The position numbers and the translations under genes were made by a program. From NCBI GenBank assembly GCA_037953625.1, contig CM075651.1, positions 133,018,501 to 133,082,500 of the forward strand: DNA of 64,000 nt, given 5' to 3'. Numbering within the stretch: position 1 is the first letter of the stretch; each line of letters begins with the position of its first letter. The notes under the pieces are model-generated. The model was not told the origin of the DNA, did no database searches, and worked only from the letters and a program-made list of their open reading frames with translations. This document shows, piece by piece, positions 23,477-34,157 of the stretch. Source of the stretch: Crotalaria pallida. Taxonomy: Eukaryota; Streptophyta; Magnoliopsida; Fabales; Fabaceae.

Positions 23477-23667
23477 CCAACGTGTTGTTGGTCTAGTGGC
23501 AACTCACTAGGTCCCTTAACCATGAGGTCTCGTGTTCGACACCCATGGGAACGGAGAGGCACGCGTTGGGAGACCCCTGCCCACAAAGTGGAGTTCCGTA
23601 GGGTCGGGGTGGATTTAGTTGGGCCGCCAAAGTGGGAAAGCCCAAACACCACCTGCGAAAGCGGAAA
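23477..23667 (+). mobile_element. tRNA-derived SINE, family 3
   Basis: A 16-bp target duplication AAAAATAGGTATTATA flanks it (23461-23476 and 23668-23683). It has A box TGGTCTAGTGG, B box TGTTCGACACC and an A-rich tail. Confidence 0.9.
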
Positions 23668-23751
23668 AAAAATAGGTATTATAAAAAGTAGAGTTGAAAT
23701 AAAATAAAAAAAATTATTAATTAAATAGGTAATTAAAATTGTTTTCATGTT

Positions 23752-24024
23752 GCTTCTTCCGTCTTTGTATATAATATCATTTTGGTTGAATTCATGTTCA
23801 TTACTAAAGTTGGTTAATTTAGTTAATTGTATTGAAAATGTGAGCATTTGATATTTTTTTTAAACTATCCTTATAAGTATTATTGAGAATCTAAAAATTG
23901 TTGAGTAAATATGGGCGTTTGTGGAAAAAAAGTACCTAATTGTTATTGAAAATTTGTATTAGGTCTTATAAATAAGGACAAAATAAAATTCTCAAAATTA
24001 TCTTATATTTAGGGACAAAGGGAC
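23752..24024. mobile_element. Diverged mariner-type MITE
   Basis: Worn inverted ends (CTTCTTCCGTCTTTGTATAT and ATATTTAGGGACAAAGGGAC) enclose a core like that of the MITEs at 14741 and 24174. Confidence 0.6.
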
Positions 24025-24173
24025 TAAGTTATAAAAATAAAGTTCATAAGTTAACCTATTTATAAGTCAAGTGAACAAATAAAAAATAAATAAATTAAAA
24101 TATTATGCTAAACTATTAATAATTGAAAAATAAAAAATATGAAACTATTAATTTTTTTTAAGTATAAATACTA

Positions 24174-24446
24174 CTCCCTCCGTCCCTAAATATAAAGCCC
24201 TCTTGACACTTTTATTTTGTCCCTATTTATAAAGCTTCATACCAATTTTCAATGATCATTAATTACTTTTTTCCACAAACACCCCTATTTATTTAACACT
24301 TTTTAGATTCCCAATAATATTAATAGGGATAATTTTGAAATTACATATCAAAAGTTCACATTTCCAATACAATTAACTAAATTATTCCACTTTCTTAATG
24401 GACATGAAATCCCTCAAAGAGGCTTTATATTTAGGGACAGATGGAG
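24174..24446. mobile_element. Stowaway-type MITE
   Basis: A 273-bp element starting CTCCCTCCGTCCCTAAATAT and ending TTTAGGGACAGATGGAG, with TA at each side. Confidence 0.85.
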
Positions 24447-24819
24447 TATTAAAAAAATTTATGGGGCCCCTAAAATATTTGGGCCCTGGGCAGTGGCCCT
24501 CATTGCCCACCCCCAGAGCCGGGCCTGTATAAAATCCCCCAAACAAAAATGTTATTTCCTTAAAATAACGATATTTAAAAAAATGTTCTTTGAGGGTCAT
24601 TATCAATGTTATTTCCTTAATATCATGAATCATAATAATCGATGAATGCAATCTTAAAGTGTAAAGTGATAATTTATTCAAAATAGTTTAGACACTCCTT
24701 TTAATCCCGGTTATAGATCATATTTAGCTACATTACAAAAATCAAGGAGTATAATTGTTTTTCTTCAAACTCAAACACAGTTTTATCATCTTAAAATGCA
24801 TTGAAAATTTTATGAATAT

Positions 24820-25565
24820 ATTATTTCATGTTAATTATCAAATGACAAATAAGAAAAAAAAAACAATCCATGCCAACTCATTGCTTGATGATAGATTATA
24901 AATTAAGTTTGTAATTGAATAATGATTTCACTTTTGACAATAATTAAAGAGTAATGATTGAAAGATCTACATAAAGAGATATACTCATAACCCTACACAT
25001 TAAAATCTTGACATTTGTTATTTAAGTTCTTTTATTTAATTTTTTTTAACTTAAAAATAACAAGTGTCATAATCTTATGTATAAGTTTAGTTTATAGGCT
25101 TGTACGTCTCTAAATCATTTTTTATAGTTAAACAGCAGTAGTCCATAACCTTCAAGGACGGTGGTTCAAACCAAAAAAACATAGTAATTAATAGCCATTA
25201 TTCCCTCGTTCGTTTTCATTTCCCCCAAAATACATACATATACTCTTTTGTTTTACAGGTATTTTTGTCTTTCCCTTTTTGGATCTGATTCATGAATTTC
25301 TGTTTGTGTTGTTATATTAATGGCAATTGCAAACGTAACCGCAACAAATAACAAATACAAATACAACAAACAACAAACAAAACTGTACCCTCTTCCTCTA
25401 ATTGTTGTTGCTCTCTGAATCTCACTCTCTTCTTAACCAACTCAACTTCTTCTTTGGTAGTATGTATCAATCAAAACCCTAATTATCCATTCCCTTTTCT
25501 CTTTTCTGTTTTTTGATCTGATCTATGTTAGTTTCCATTTTAAAGTTTATGTTTTTTCTGAGTTT
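24820..25565 (+). promoter_or_regulatory. Promoter and leader of the methyltransferase gene (copy B)
   Basis: The sequence directly upstream of the QUL-type gene, duplicated at 1-642 plus 8516-8764. The stretch from about 25325 looks like a leader (CAAC-rich, then CTCTTCTTAACC). A likely 5' UTR intron runs from GTAGTATG at about 25457 to the CAG at 25695, so the duplicated part ends inside that intron. The precise transcription start is not visible. Confidence 0.6.
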
Positions 25566-25973
25566 TGTGTATTTTTTTAATGGAAAGTTCCCTTTTTGAT
25601 TGTTGGGTATCATGGGGAATTGCAAAAAAATAAATTTAATGAGAAAATGATTGCATTGATTAAAAAAGTGAATCTCTTTGAATTTGTGTTGCAGGCGATC
25701 TGATCGGCTTTGTAAGAATTGCGTTTGATTCAGAATTTTGGGTCATGGGATTCTTTTAATGAATACTACATTCCAACGTTATTGGGGAAGGAGTGTGAGT
25801 TATTGTTTCAATGCTTGTAGGGATAGTAAGGAATTATGGTAACATATGTAGAATTCTCTATGTTGTGATTGGTTGTGGTTTTTTATGTTCTTGGAATTTT
25901 GGGTTGGTGGAGTTAATTACAATTTGGTGTGGGTTTTGAATCTTTCTGTTAGAGGAAATTCCAGGATTTGGAC

Positions 25974-28900
25974 ATGAGAAGCTCCTGGTTCAATAAATTG
26001 TCCATCATTATTGGCCCTAAACCGCCAGCGAGCTGGTTAATCCTGTGCATAATCAGTCTGCTCGTGCTGATTGTTTTCCTAGGTTCATCTTCTTCAAGTA
26101 CTATTGATTTGGAGCCTCGTGCTCCGGTATCATTCATCTACACGAACTATAGGAGGGTTAAAGAGCAAGCAGCAGTTGATTATTTGGAGTTGAAGTCTAT
26201 GTCGTTGGGGGGTGTTAGTGGGCAAAGAGAACTTGAGCTTTGTAGCAAGGAAAGAGAGAATTTTGTGCCTTGCTATAATGTTACGGCAAATTTGTTAGCA
26301 GGATTTAGAGATGGCGAGGAGTTTGATCGGCATTGCGAACAGTCGGTTGAAGCGGAGAGGTGTTTGGTTCGCCCTCCTAAGGAATATAAGATTCCCTTGC
26401 GATGGCCAATTGGCAGGGATATTATATGGAGCGGAAATGTGAAGATAACCAAAGACCAATTTCTTTCATCTGGAAGCATGACCAAAAGGTACTTCTTTCT
26501 TCAAGTTAATTGCTATAGTATGAAGTTGACCTCCTTTGGCTAAAAATGTGACTAAGCTATAACAATTGACTGCTTAAATGCAAGTGCTGCAACTTTTACA
26601 AGGTGTTTCATGATTATGATTATCAATCAATGTGGTTTTTCTTTTTCTAAAGTTTTGCAAAATGAATGAGGCTTTTCTACTGTCTAGGTTAATGCTCCTA
26701 GAAGAGAATCAAATTGCTTTTCAATCAGAAGACGGACTGATCTTTGATGGTGTGAAAGATTACTCTCGCCAACTTGCTGAGATGTTAGGGTTGGGAAGTG
26801 AGGCTGAGTTTGTACAAGCTGGTGTAAGTCTTCCATCTATCACTGTTCACAAGTTCTTCATTTGGGATCATTATGTTTGACAAGGCTGGTTTGAGTGCAA
26901 ATTGATTAATTGTATAGTAAAATCTCGTTACGATTCTTGTTAAGGACCACATTCTTTTTATTGCATAATATGTGTGACAGATCTATGTTGATCACATTAT
27001 GACAGGTTCGCAATATACTAGACATAAATTGTGGATTTGGTAGCTTTGGAGCTCATTTGGCATCACTGAAATTAATGGCAGTTTGTATTGCAGCATATGA
27101 GGCAACCGGCAGCCAGGTTCAATTGGCCCTTGAGAGAGGCCTTCCTGCTATGATTGGAAATTTTATTGCAAGAAAGCTGCCATATCCTCCATTATCATAT
27201 GACATGGTTCACTGTGCTCAGTGTGGCGTCATTTGGGATGAAAAAGGTAACTATATCATGTTAATGGGCATTAATTTATTGCCATTGCTTCCTTCCATTG
27301 TTGTAGACTTCCCTGTGTACTTATTAACAAAAGTTCACATCCTCTTCTTTCCTAGGTTGCTCTGTACCATAGCAAATAATCTTTAGCTTCTATATAAGGC
27401 GCCGTTTTTCGTTCTGCTCTCTAACATTGGCTTCATCTAACAGATGGAATGTTCCTTATAGAAGTTGACCGTGTTCTTAAACCTGGAGGATACTTTGTTT
27501 TAACCTCGCCCACAAGCAGGCATCAGGGAAGTTCATCACAGGAGAAAAAGAGAGACACGCCTGTGGAAGACCTGGCCCAGCAACTCTGTTGGACTCTTCT
27601 AGCTCAGCAAGATGAAACATTCATCTGGCAGAAGACTGCTGATGTTAATTGCTATGCATCCCGGTAAGGATAATTATATTAGTGTAAATGCTTTCTTTGT
27701 TTAATGTTAACTAGTATCTATGCCCGTGCGATCGCACGGGCCGGTAACCTTTGTTGATTGAAAAGTGAAAAAAATATTAAATTCAAATTCATGCAGAACA
27801 GTTATTTTGTTTTTTATTTTTTCAACTGCTCTTGGTAGTTTTATGATCATGCAGAACAGTTAAGGGTATTTTGGGAATGACAAAATTACTTACAAATTAA
27901 CTGTTTTTTTAGTTGATTTAGTTAAAAATTGTGTTTCCTTTATAGAATAGTATAGAAGTATAGATGTAGTCTATAGACCGTTTGAGATTACCAATATCAT
28001 TCCCAACTACTATTAGTTCTGCTGTTGTCTCCACACAAATCACTTGTAGTAGTTTACTGCTATAACTAATATTTTCTGGCGACATGTTTTCTTACACTGT
28101 AGCAAGCAGCACGCTATACCACTATGCAAAGAAGTAAATGATGCTCAGTCATATTATCAGCCTCTTGTACCATGTATAAGTGGGACCTCTAGCAAGCGCT
28201 GGATTGCAATACAAAACAGATCCTCTGGGCCTGAGTTGAGTTCGGATGAGCTTAAAATTCATGGAAAGTATTGATTGTAAAAGCTTTCTGCTTTTCTGCT
28301 TCAGCACCTTCTAACCTTCATTCCCATTTTGTTCTGCGGTACCTTTGCATTGACCCTCTCTCTGTTATAGCAGGTGTAGAGCCTGACGATTTTTTTGACG
28401 ACTTGCAATCCTGGAGATTATCTCTCAAGAATTATTGGTCTTTGCTGACACCGTTAATTTTCTCTGACCATCCGAAGAGACCCGGAGATGAAGATCCACT
28501 ACCTCCGTTTAATATGATACGCAATGTGATGGACATGAGTGCTAATTTTGGAGGTTTGAACGCTGCCCTTCTGGATGAGAGAAAATCAGTTTGGGTCATG
28601 AATGTCGTTCCTCTTGGGGATTCTAACTCTCTTCCTCTTATACTAGATAGAGGTTTTGCTGGTGTTATGCATGATTGGTAAGTTCTTTTTTTCTTGGTGT
28701 AGGCAAGCAGTTGAGCATCCTAAACAAAATATTTATAAAAGTGATTGGAGGTGAGAAAGAATCAAAGTAACAGTAGTTTTATATAAATAAGTAAATAATT
28801 TTTTTATTAAATGCATTGATTTTGGTATAATGTAGCCTCATTTTCTTTAGAATACGACCATAATGTCCCTTATAAAGTGAAGTTTCAAGCATCACAATTT

Positions 28901-29855
28901 TGTTGCTGAAGAGTGAAGATTTTCATCCCTAAGCATTCAATGCTGAAATAGAAGTGCTAAAATATTCAGTTTTGCTAAACACCATTAACTTAATATTTAT
29001 TTTCGTTTTAAGACTGAATTTGGAGATATAATGTAGCAAGCATGCATGTACTTGTTATGTTGGATTGGTGCCACTTGACTTGGATTATTGCAAAATCCAA
29101 TTCCTTGGAATATCCTCTTGTTTGAGTTCCATCTGTAAAATTTCTTTTGATTAGAGTCCTTATGATACTCTTGAAAAGTAAATTGTCCATTTTTTGTGAT
29201 CTGCTGATTGGTCTGCAGGTGTGAACCTTTCCCCACATACCCCCGGACATATGATCTGCTTCATGGGAATGGACTTATCTCTCATCTTGCCTCAGAGAGG
29301 TGTAACATGATAGACTTATTCTTGGAGATGGATAGAATACTGCGTCCAGAGGTACAGTGTCCCCCATATACTCATTATCAGGATTATCTGGAATGATCAA
29401 AGTGAAAATGATCTTTTATTATGCTTATGTAGAAAATATATCGTTTCATTTATAAACAGAACAGTTATCTGGCACCTTTACTCCACTTCCTTTCAACATA
29501 TTTTGTTATTATCTTTTATGTATCCTACGACTTGATGATACTTTCTAAGCATTTCACTATGTTCATGCATGCTAATTTATTCTGTGATGCACTCTCAAAC
29601 AAGTTCAATGTAATTTTTTCGTGATACAAGTATTGTCAGTATCAGCATATTGGGAATGGTGTGTGAAGTCATAATATGCTGACATAACATTACATGACTT
29701 GGTAGGGATGGGTCATTCTTTCTGATAACATGGGAGCTATTGAGATGGCTCGCACACTTGCAACACAAGTTCGTTGGGAAGCAAGGTTAATTGACCTTCA
29801 GAATGGCAGTGACCAGCGGCTACTTGTTTGCCAGAAACCATTTCTGAAAAAATGA
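25974..29855 (+). CDS. QUL1/2: Golgi pectin-type methyltransferase, QUASIMODO2-LIKE
   Basis: A type II Golgi protein of the putative S-adenosylmethionine methyltransferase family (DUF248), implicated in homogalacturonan methylation; closest in memory to Arabidopsis PMT4/PMT5. Coding exons: 25974-26488, 26688-26823, 27006-27246, 27444-27663, 28103-28263, 28374-28677, 29219-29351 and 29706-29855. The sum is 1860 nt, 619 aa, close to the family length. A short cytosolic tail and membrane anchor (residues 21-37, WLILCIISLLVLIVFLG) are followed by LDINCGFGSFGAHL (motif I, from residue 222), YDMVHCAQCG, EVDRVLKPGGYFVLTSP and LLTPLIFSDHPKRPGDEDPL, ending LLVCQKPFLKK. All introns but one are GT-AG. 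Intron 5 starts with GA at 28264. Use of the nearby GT at 28268 would shift the frame to an early stop, so function depends on GA-AG splicing. ATG 25974 is chosen because it gives the family N terminus MRSSW. Confidence 0.85.
27711..27964 (-). mobile_element. 254-bp Helitron in intron 4 of the methyltransferase gene
   Basis: On the minus strand it starts TCTATACTTCTATACTATTC (27964 leftward) and ends with a perfect hairpin CCCGTGCG/CGCACGGG (27723-27740) followed by CTAG (27714-27711). It sits between A27710 and T27965. It lies wholly inside intron 27664-28102 and does not disturb the splice sites. Confidence 0.9.
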
Positions 29856-30780
29856 TTGATTGAGCTCTATTATGTCTCACCGTGGCAGATGAACACTATT
29901 TTTTGCTCTGGTAATTCTTCTAAACATTTTACTTTACTGTGTAGCATTTAATTTGATATCAAAATAAGTTATTACATGCTTTAACAGACGAGTGCTCATA
30001 TGGGACATGGGATCTTTATTGGTTTGATGTGCATTGGTCTTTTTTTGGGTCATCGTGCTTTGGTCTTCTGGAACACTATCTTATTATATAGTACTTGTCA
30101 AACTAAGCTCAATAAAACCAACAAAACCTAACACAAGTTTTAGTTGAATCCTTTCAAAATTCTGACCAGGCTCGACTCTTGACCATGTGTATGGAAAGAT
30201 TTTGTTAGGAGATATTATACTCACTTTGGTTATCTCTTTGCCTCAAAAGGGATAAGTCTCCAGCTATCAGTATGCTTGAAGCCCACCAAAAAAAACTAAG
30301 CTCTATAATGTTGTGAACCCCTCAATTGATCAAAATAGGAAAAACCATATCTAATTGTCCATTATAACATAACTCTGGAATAAGCACTGCTATTTGGATT
30401 TTGGGTACTGATGTTCAAGCTACTCACCTGCCAAGAATCAAGCCTAATAAATTTGTGAATTGAATTCTTGAATTCTTTTTCATATCAGAATTTACTGCTT
30501 TATATATGTGCTCTGAACTGCAATATCTTGTTATTGTTTGTTCAATTTCAGAGAATGGACTTGGCACGGGTTGTATATATTGCTCGGAGTCTTGTCGTTT
30601 TCCATATTTTTGCCCAATTTTTTGGGGGATTGAGGAAGCTGTAGATTGAAGGTTTCAAGTTGAAGTTAATTCATTTTTTGTGTCAAAGGTGTTTGTATTA
30701 ATTCATTCATTTAAAATATCTTGTAAGCATTTTTTCTTCATGATTTCTTTTATTGATTATTCAACTTGAAGGCTTTTGTG
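29856..30780 (+). other. 3' flank and probable 3' UTR of the methyltransferase gene
   Basis: No further coding exon. A GT at about 29911 and a CAG at 30551 could delimit a 3' UTR intron. The exact polyadenylation site is unclear. Confidence 0.35.
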
Positions 30781-32413
30781 CTGAACAGTCACTAATATTT
30801 GAGAAAGAATGTCAATGGCTACGAAATTCAGAAATGAAATTGAGATTGTTACACAATTCGAACCCGTTTTCAGTTTCACCATGACTCTGACACATCATGC
30901 AAACATAAAATTGTCTTGCATTTAGGAATTTTTAGTCATTCAAGCTACAAATTCTGGCCATTCTTTCTTAGCAATCAAATAAAGGTGTTAACTTAATTAT
31001 GTTAAAATCCTTGAAATTTGGGATACTTTTGCCAGATACCTTTATTCATTTTTTTTTTAATATCTAACTTCCCGAAATTATTTATGGGTTTGTCATATAT
31101 CCGTATTATCAATTCTGGCTAATTTTGCAACCTCCTGCGTCTGACTAAGATTCCGATATTACATGTCAACAAAATTTGATTGCTAAACTATCCTGTAAAC
31201 AAGCGAAAATCCTAAGTGAAATTTAACCTCAGCAAAATCTGATTAAGAATCTGAAACTATGCCACATGACTCGACTGGGAACAAAATCGCCAAAGCTTGA
31301 CTGCTTCAGTGTTTCCTCATCATCAACAAGGGTGTTGAGTTGCTGACATCTCCTTCACATCATCCAAGAAGGAAGGCCATAATGGAGCAAATCAAAATCA
31401 GGGAACATCTATTAAGCTACCAAGTTGAGTAAAGTAGCTGTTTGCAAAGTTATTCATCCATGCTTGAACTAGAATAGTCCAACCACCCAAGGAGTAGTGA
31501 CTAGTGAACAGCCTTAAATGCAACACTGGATTCTTGGCGTATGAGCTTCGCTCCAACACGTTCTTCAGATCTGTGAAATGAATTCAACCGATAATTTTCT
31601 ATTTTCTAATACATTAAAGAAACATAACATCATACCACTTTCAAGTTGTGAGAATAGAATTATCAATCCATACTCCATATTTTAACAAATAAGTCAGTAA
31701 CATCTGTGATTTCTACATAGAACAAAACAACATGATGCTGAAGGAAAGTTAAGAACTGAATGCAGTGCAACAAATGACCAGATACAGAACAGATATTGCT
31801 TGCTAAAGAGACGAAATAAAAACAGCTCAATGCTTTCAATTATATTAGTAGCAAAAACAAAGGCTGACAGAGGGCTTGTTTCTAATCATCGTAAGTAGAA
31901 AATTTTAAAGCCTGCACAGTATATGCTTACTCCAGTTAGTTAAGAACTAGTAAAGCGAGGTCGACATAAACATTCAATAAACAACATTTCAAAGGTGCAT
32001 GCACTTATGCAGTCATCTTTTAAGGAAGAAAAGATTAGCTTGGAAACATGAAAAGTGTAATGTTTCTACCCTAATTTTTTATCATAAAGAAAAGTTTGCG
32101 ATTTCCAAAACAGAAAAAAGAACATCAAATGAAAATGATAGGCTAATCAATCAGATTTATTCCTAACAGAAAATAAGCAAGAAAAACGAAAAAAAAAACA
32201 CCTTGTAGATAACACTGGAAAACCAAGAATTTACAGATATAACAATTAAGGGATGTATACCTCAATAATGTGCTTCTTTCAAGCTAGCTTTCTCCACTTT
32301 CACTAAGCTAGGAAATGTTAAGATCTCATCAATCTGCTTCTCTGCTGCTTCATTTCCAATAAACTTTAGTTTTTGACATCACTTTGTACAGCCATTTGAT
32401 ATACACAGCGTAT
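30781..32413. other. Intergenic between methyltransferase and PPR genes
   Basis: No gene recognised. The right part (about 31280-32413) is less AT-rich and may include spliced 3' UTR of the minus-strand PPR gene. Confidence 0.35.
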
Positions 32414-33952
32414 TTATCGGTCATTAGTATCTTCAGTTTTTTCAGATAAGCAATTAGTATCTTCAGTTATTCGAGGTCTGTTCCTTCTCCTATCTCTAGT
32501 AGCCATCTTCTGCCCATATCTCTCAAGTATGTCTGCCAAATCAACCAACCCTACCTCTCTCAACTTTTTCCCCACCTCCTCAAACATAAACACCCCTTCC
32601 TCATTTGAAAAGTAGTGCAAAAATTTATTATAATCAAACCTTGGCACCTCAAGTCCTCTGTTCATCACCCTCTCCACATACTTAGTGGCTTCTTTCGACC
32701 GTCCTGCTTTCACCAAACCACCAACAAAAATAGTGTCGAAATTGATAAGCGGATCAGATCCTTTCCTTCCTCTCCTCCCCAAATGGCCTTGCAACAACAT
32801 TACGTAGGTATGCATAGTCGGTTCGCAACCTCTCCTTATCATCTCCCTAAACACCTCGGTCGCTTCGCCCGCCCGTCTCAACTTCAGAAGCCCCTTTATC
32901 AATCCATGATACACGCTCACATCCGGCGCATCAATCCTATTTACAATTTCATAAGCCTCTCTAACCCTATGCTTCGTCAGAAGCCCGTACACCACCGATC
33001 CTAACGTTAAGTTATCGATCCGTATCCCTCTCTCACGCATTTCCTCGAAAACCTCCCGAGCCTCGGACATCCGCCCTTTCGTACACAACCACTTAATCAC
33101 CAACCTATAAGTCGAAAGACCGAGCTCGTCCATCCTCTTCAACCTCATAGTCTGAAAGAGCTTCAAACCCTCACCATACTCATTCCTCTTGAAAAATATC
33201 TCCATCATATCCTCAACCGCATCGACATCAGCCTTAAACCCTTCATCGGCCATCGAATTCCAAACCCTCGAAGCCTCGATCAAATCCCCCTTCTCGCAAT
33301 ACCCTATAATCAAATGCTTATAAGTCACGCCATCCGGCCTAACCCATTCCCTCAACTTCGAAACCAAATACTTAGCTTCTTCGACAAGCTTCCACCCACA
33401 CATTCCCTCAACCACCTTATTCAAAGTCACTACATTATAGTCATAGCCATTAGAGCTCATCAAGTGGAACAACTCAACACATTTCTTCAGCTCCCGGGCC
33501 CCACCAAGAGTCCTATAGGCGATCAGGAGGGTTCTGTGATTCGCGAGGCCGTGACGCGCGGTGTCTTCTAGAAGATTCCAGAAGAGGTCAATGTTTCTTG
33601 ATTTGCCAATAATATCTAGCATCTTGTTGAGGGAAACCGAGGTGTGGGTGAAGGTGGGGTGGGTTTTGAGGGTGAAGAGGAAGAAGCGGTAGACGGGGCG
33701 CCATGAAAGGGGGAAGGTGTTGCAGACGCGGAGGAAGAACTCGTGGGTGAGTTGGAAGTGGGTGGAGGTGAGTTTGGAGTGGAGTCTGGACTCGGGGGAG
33801 TTTTGTTGTTGGAAGAGGATTGTGCAGACACGGAGGAGGTGGTCTTGGTTGACTGGTGTGATGGGGTTTGGAGTGGCGGCGGCGGTGGTGGTGGTGAGGT
33901 GGCAGCGGAGGAGGAGTTGATTGGTGAGGGTGGTTGTTCGCCGGAGAAGCAT
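32414..33952 (-). CDS. P-class pentatricopeptide-repeat protein
   Basis: A single intronless ORF of 512 codons, as is usual for plant PPR genes. PPR proteins bind organellar RNA and act in its processing, stability or translation. The N terminus MLLRRTTTLTNQLLLRCHLT is rich in Arg, Thr and Leu with no acidic residue, which fits a mitochondrial targeting peptide. Helical repeats of about 35 residues are visible, for example TYKHLIIGYCEKGDLIEAS (from 210), TYRLVIKWLCTKGRMSEARE (from 281), VYHGLIKGLLKLRRAGEA (from 347) and FDTIFVGGLVKAGRSKEATK (from 405). No E, DYW or SMR domain follows. The tail repeats TEDTN, from a short direct repeat in the DNA. Its upstream sequence has been interrupted by a 13-kb compound transposon starting 84 bp from the ATG. 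The RNA target and exact orthologue are unknown. Confidence 0.9.
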   Translation of the reverse strand: MLLRRTTTLTNQLLLRCHLTTTTAAATPNPITPVNQDHLLRVCTILFQQQNSPESRLHSKLTSTHFQLTHEFFLRVCNTFPLSWRPVYRFFLFTLKTHPTFTHTSVSLNKMLDIIGKSRNIDLFWNLLEDTARHGLANHRTLLIAYRTLGGARELKKCVELFHLMSSNGYDYNVVTLNKVVEGMCGWKLVEEAKYLVSKLREWVRPDGVTYKHLIIGYCEKGDLIEASRVWNSMADEGFKADVDAVEDMMEIFFKRNEYGEGLKLFQTMRLKRMDELGLSTYRLVIKWLCTKGRMSEAREVFEEMRERGIRIDNLTLGSVVYGLLTKHRVREAYEIVNRIDAPDVSVYHGLIKGLLKLRRAGEATEVFREMIRRGCEPTMHTYVMLLQGHLGRRGRKGSDPLINFDTIFVGGLVKAGRSKEATKYVERVMNRGLEVPRFDYNKFLHYFSNEEGVFMFEEVGKKLREVGLVDLADILERYGQKMATRDRRRNRPRITEDTNCLSEKTEDTNDR

Positions 33953-34157
33953 GTTGATGTGGACAGTGTGGGAATGAGTCGGATGAGAAGAGCGTTGAAA
34001 AATAAGTGGTTCGGATTTAAGGAAGTGTTATTTGAAGGCTTTTTTACTTAAGTGGGGTAATTTTACAAACAACTTATCAAATTGGGGTAGTTTTAAAACT
34101 ATTTACGGAAAATGGGACAGTCAACGAAACTATTTACGAAAATGGGGCAGTCAAAGT

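Larger units (their letters stand above)
23319..24527. mobile_element. hAT-type element holding a SINE and two MITEs
   Basis: The inverted ends CAGGCCCGGTCC and (complement) CAGGCCCGGCTC are bordered by the perfect 8-bp duplication TATAAAAT (23311-23318 and 24528-24535), diagnostic of hAT transposons. GGGCCC-rich subterminal blocks lie inside. The centre has been entered by a SINE (23477-23667) and by mariner MITEs (23752-24024 and 24174-24446). No transposase is visible. Confidence 0.85.

Noticed and set aside
26901..27005. Possible extra exon between methyltransferase exons 2 and 3
   Set aside because: The GT at 26824 and AG at 27005 join codons in frame exactly as in the family; nothing is missing.
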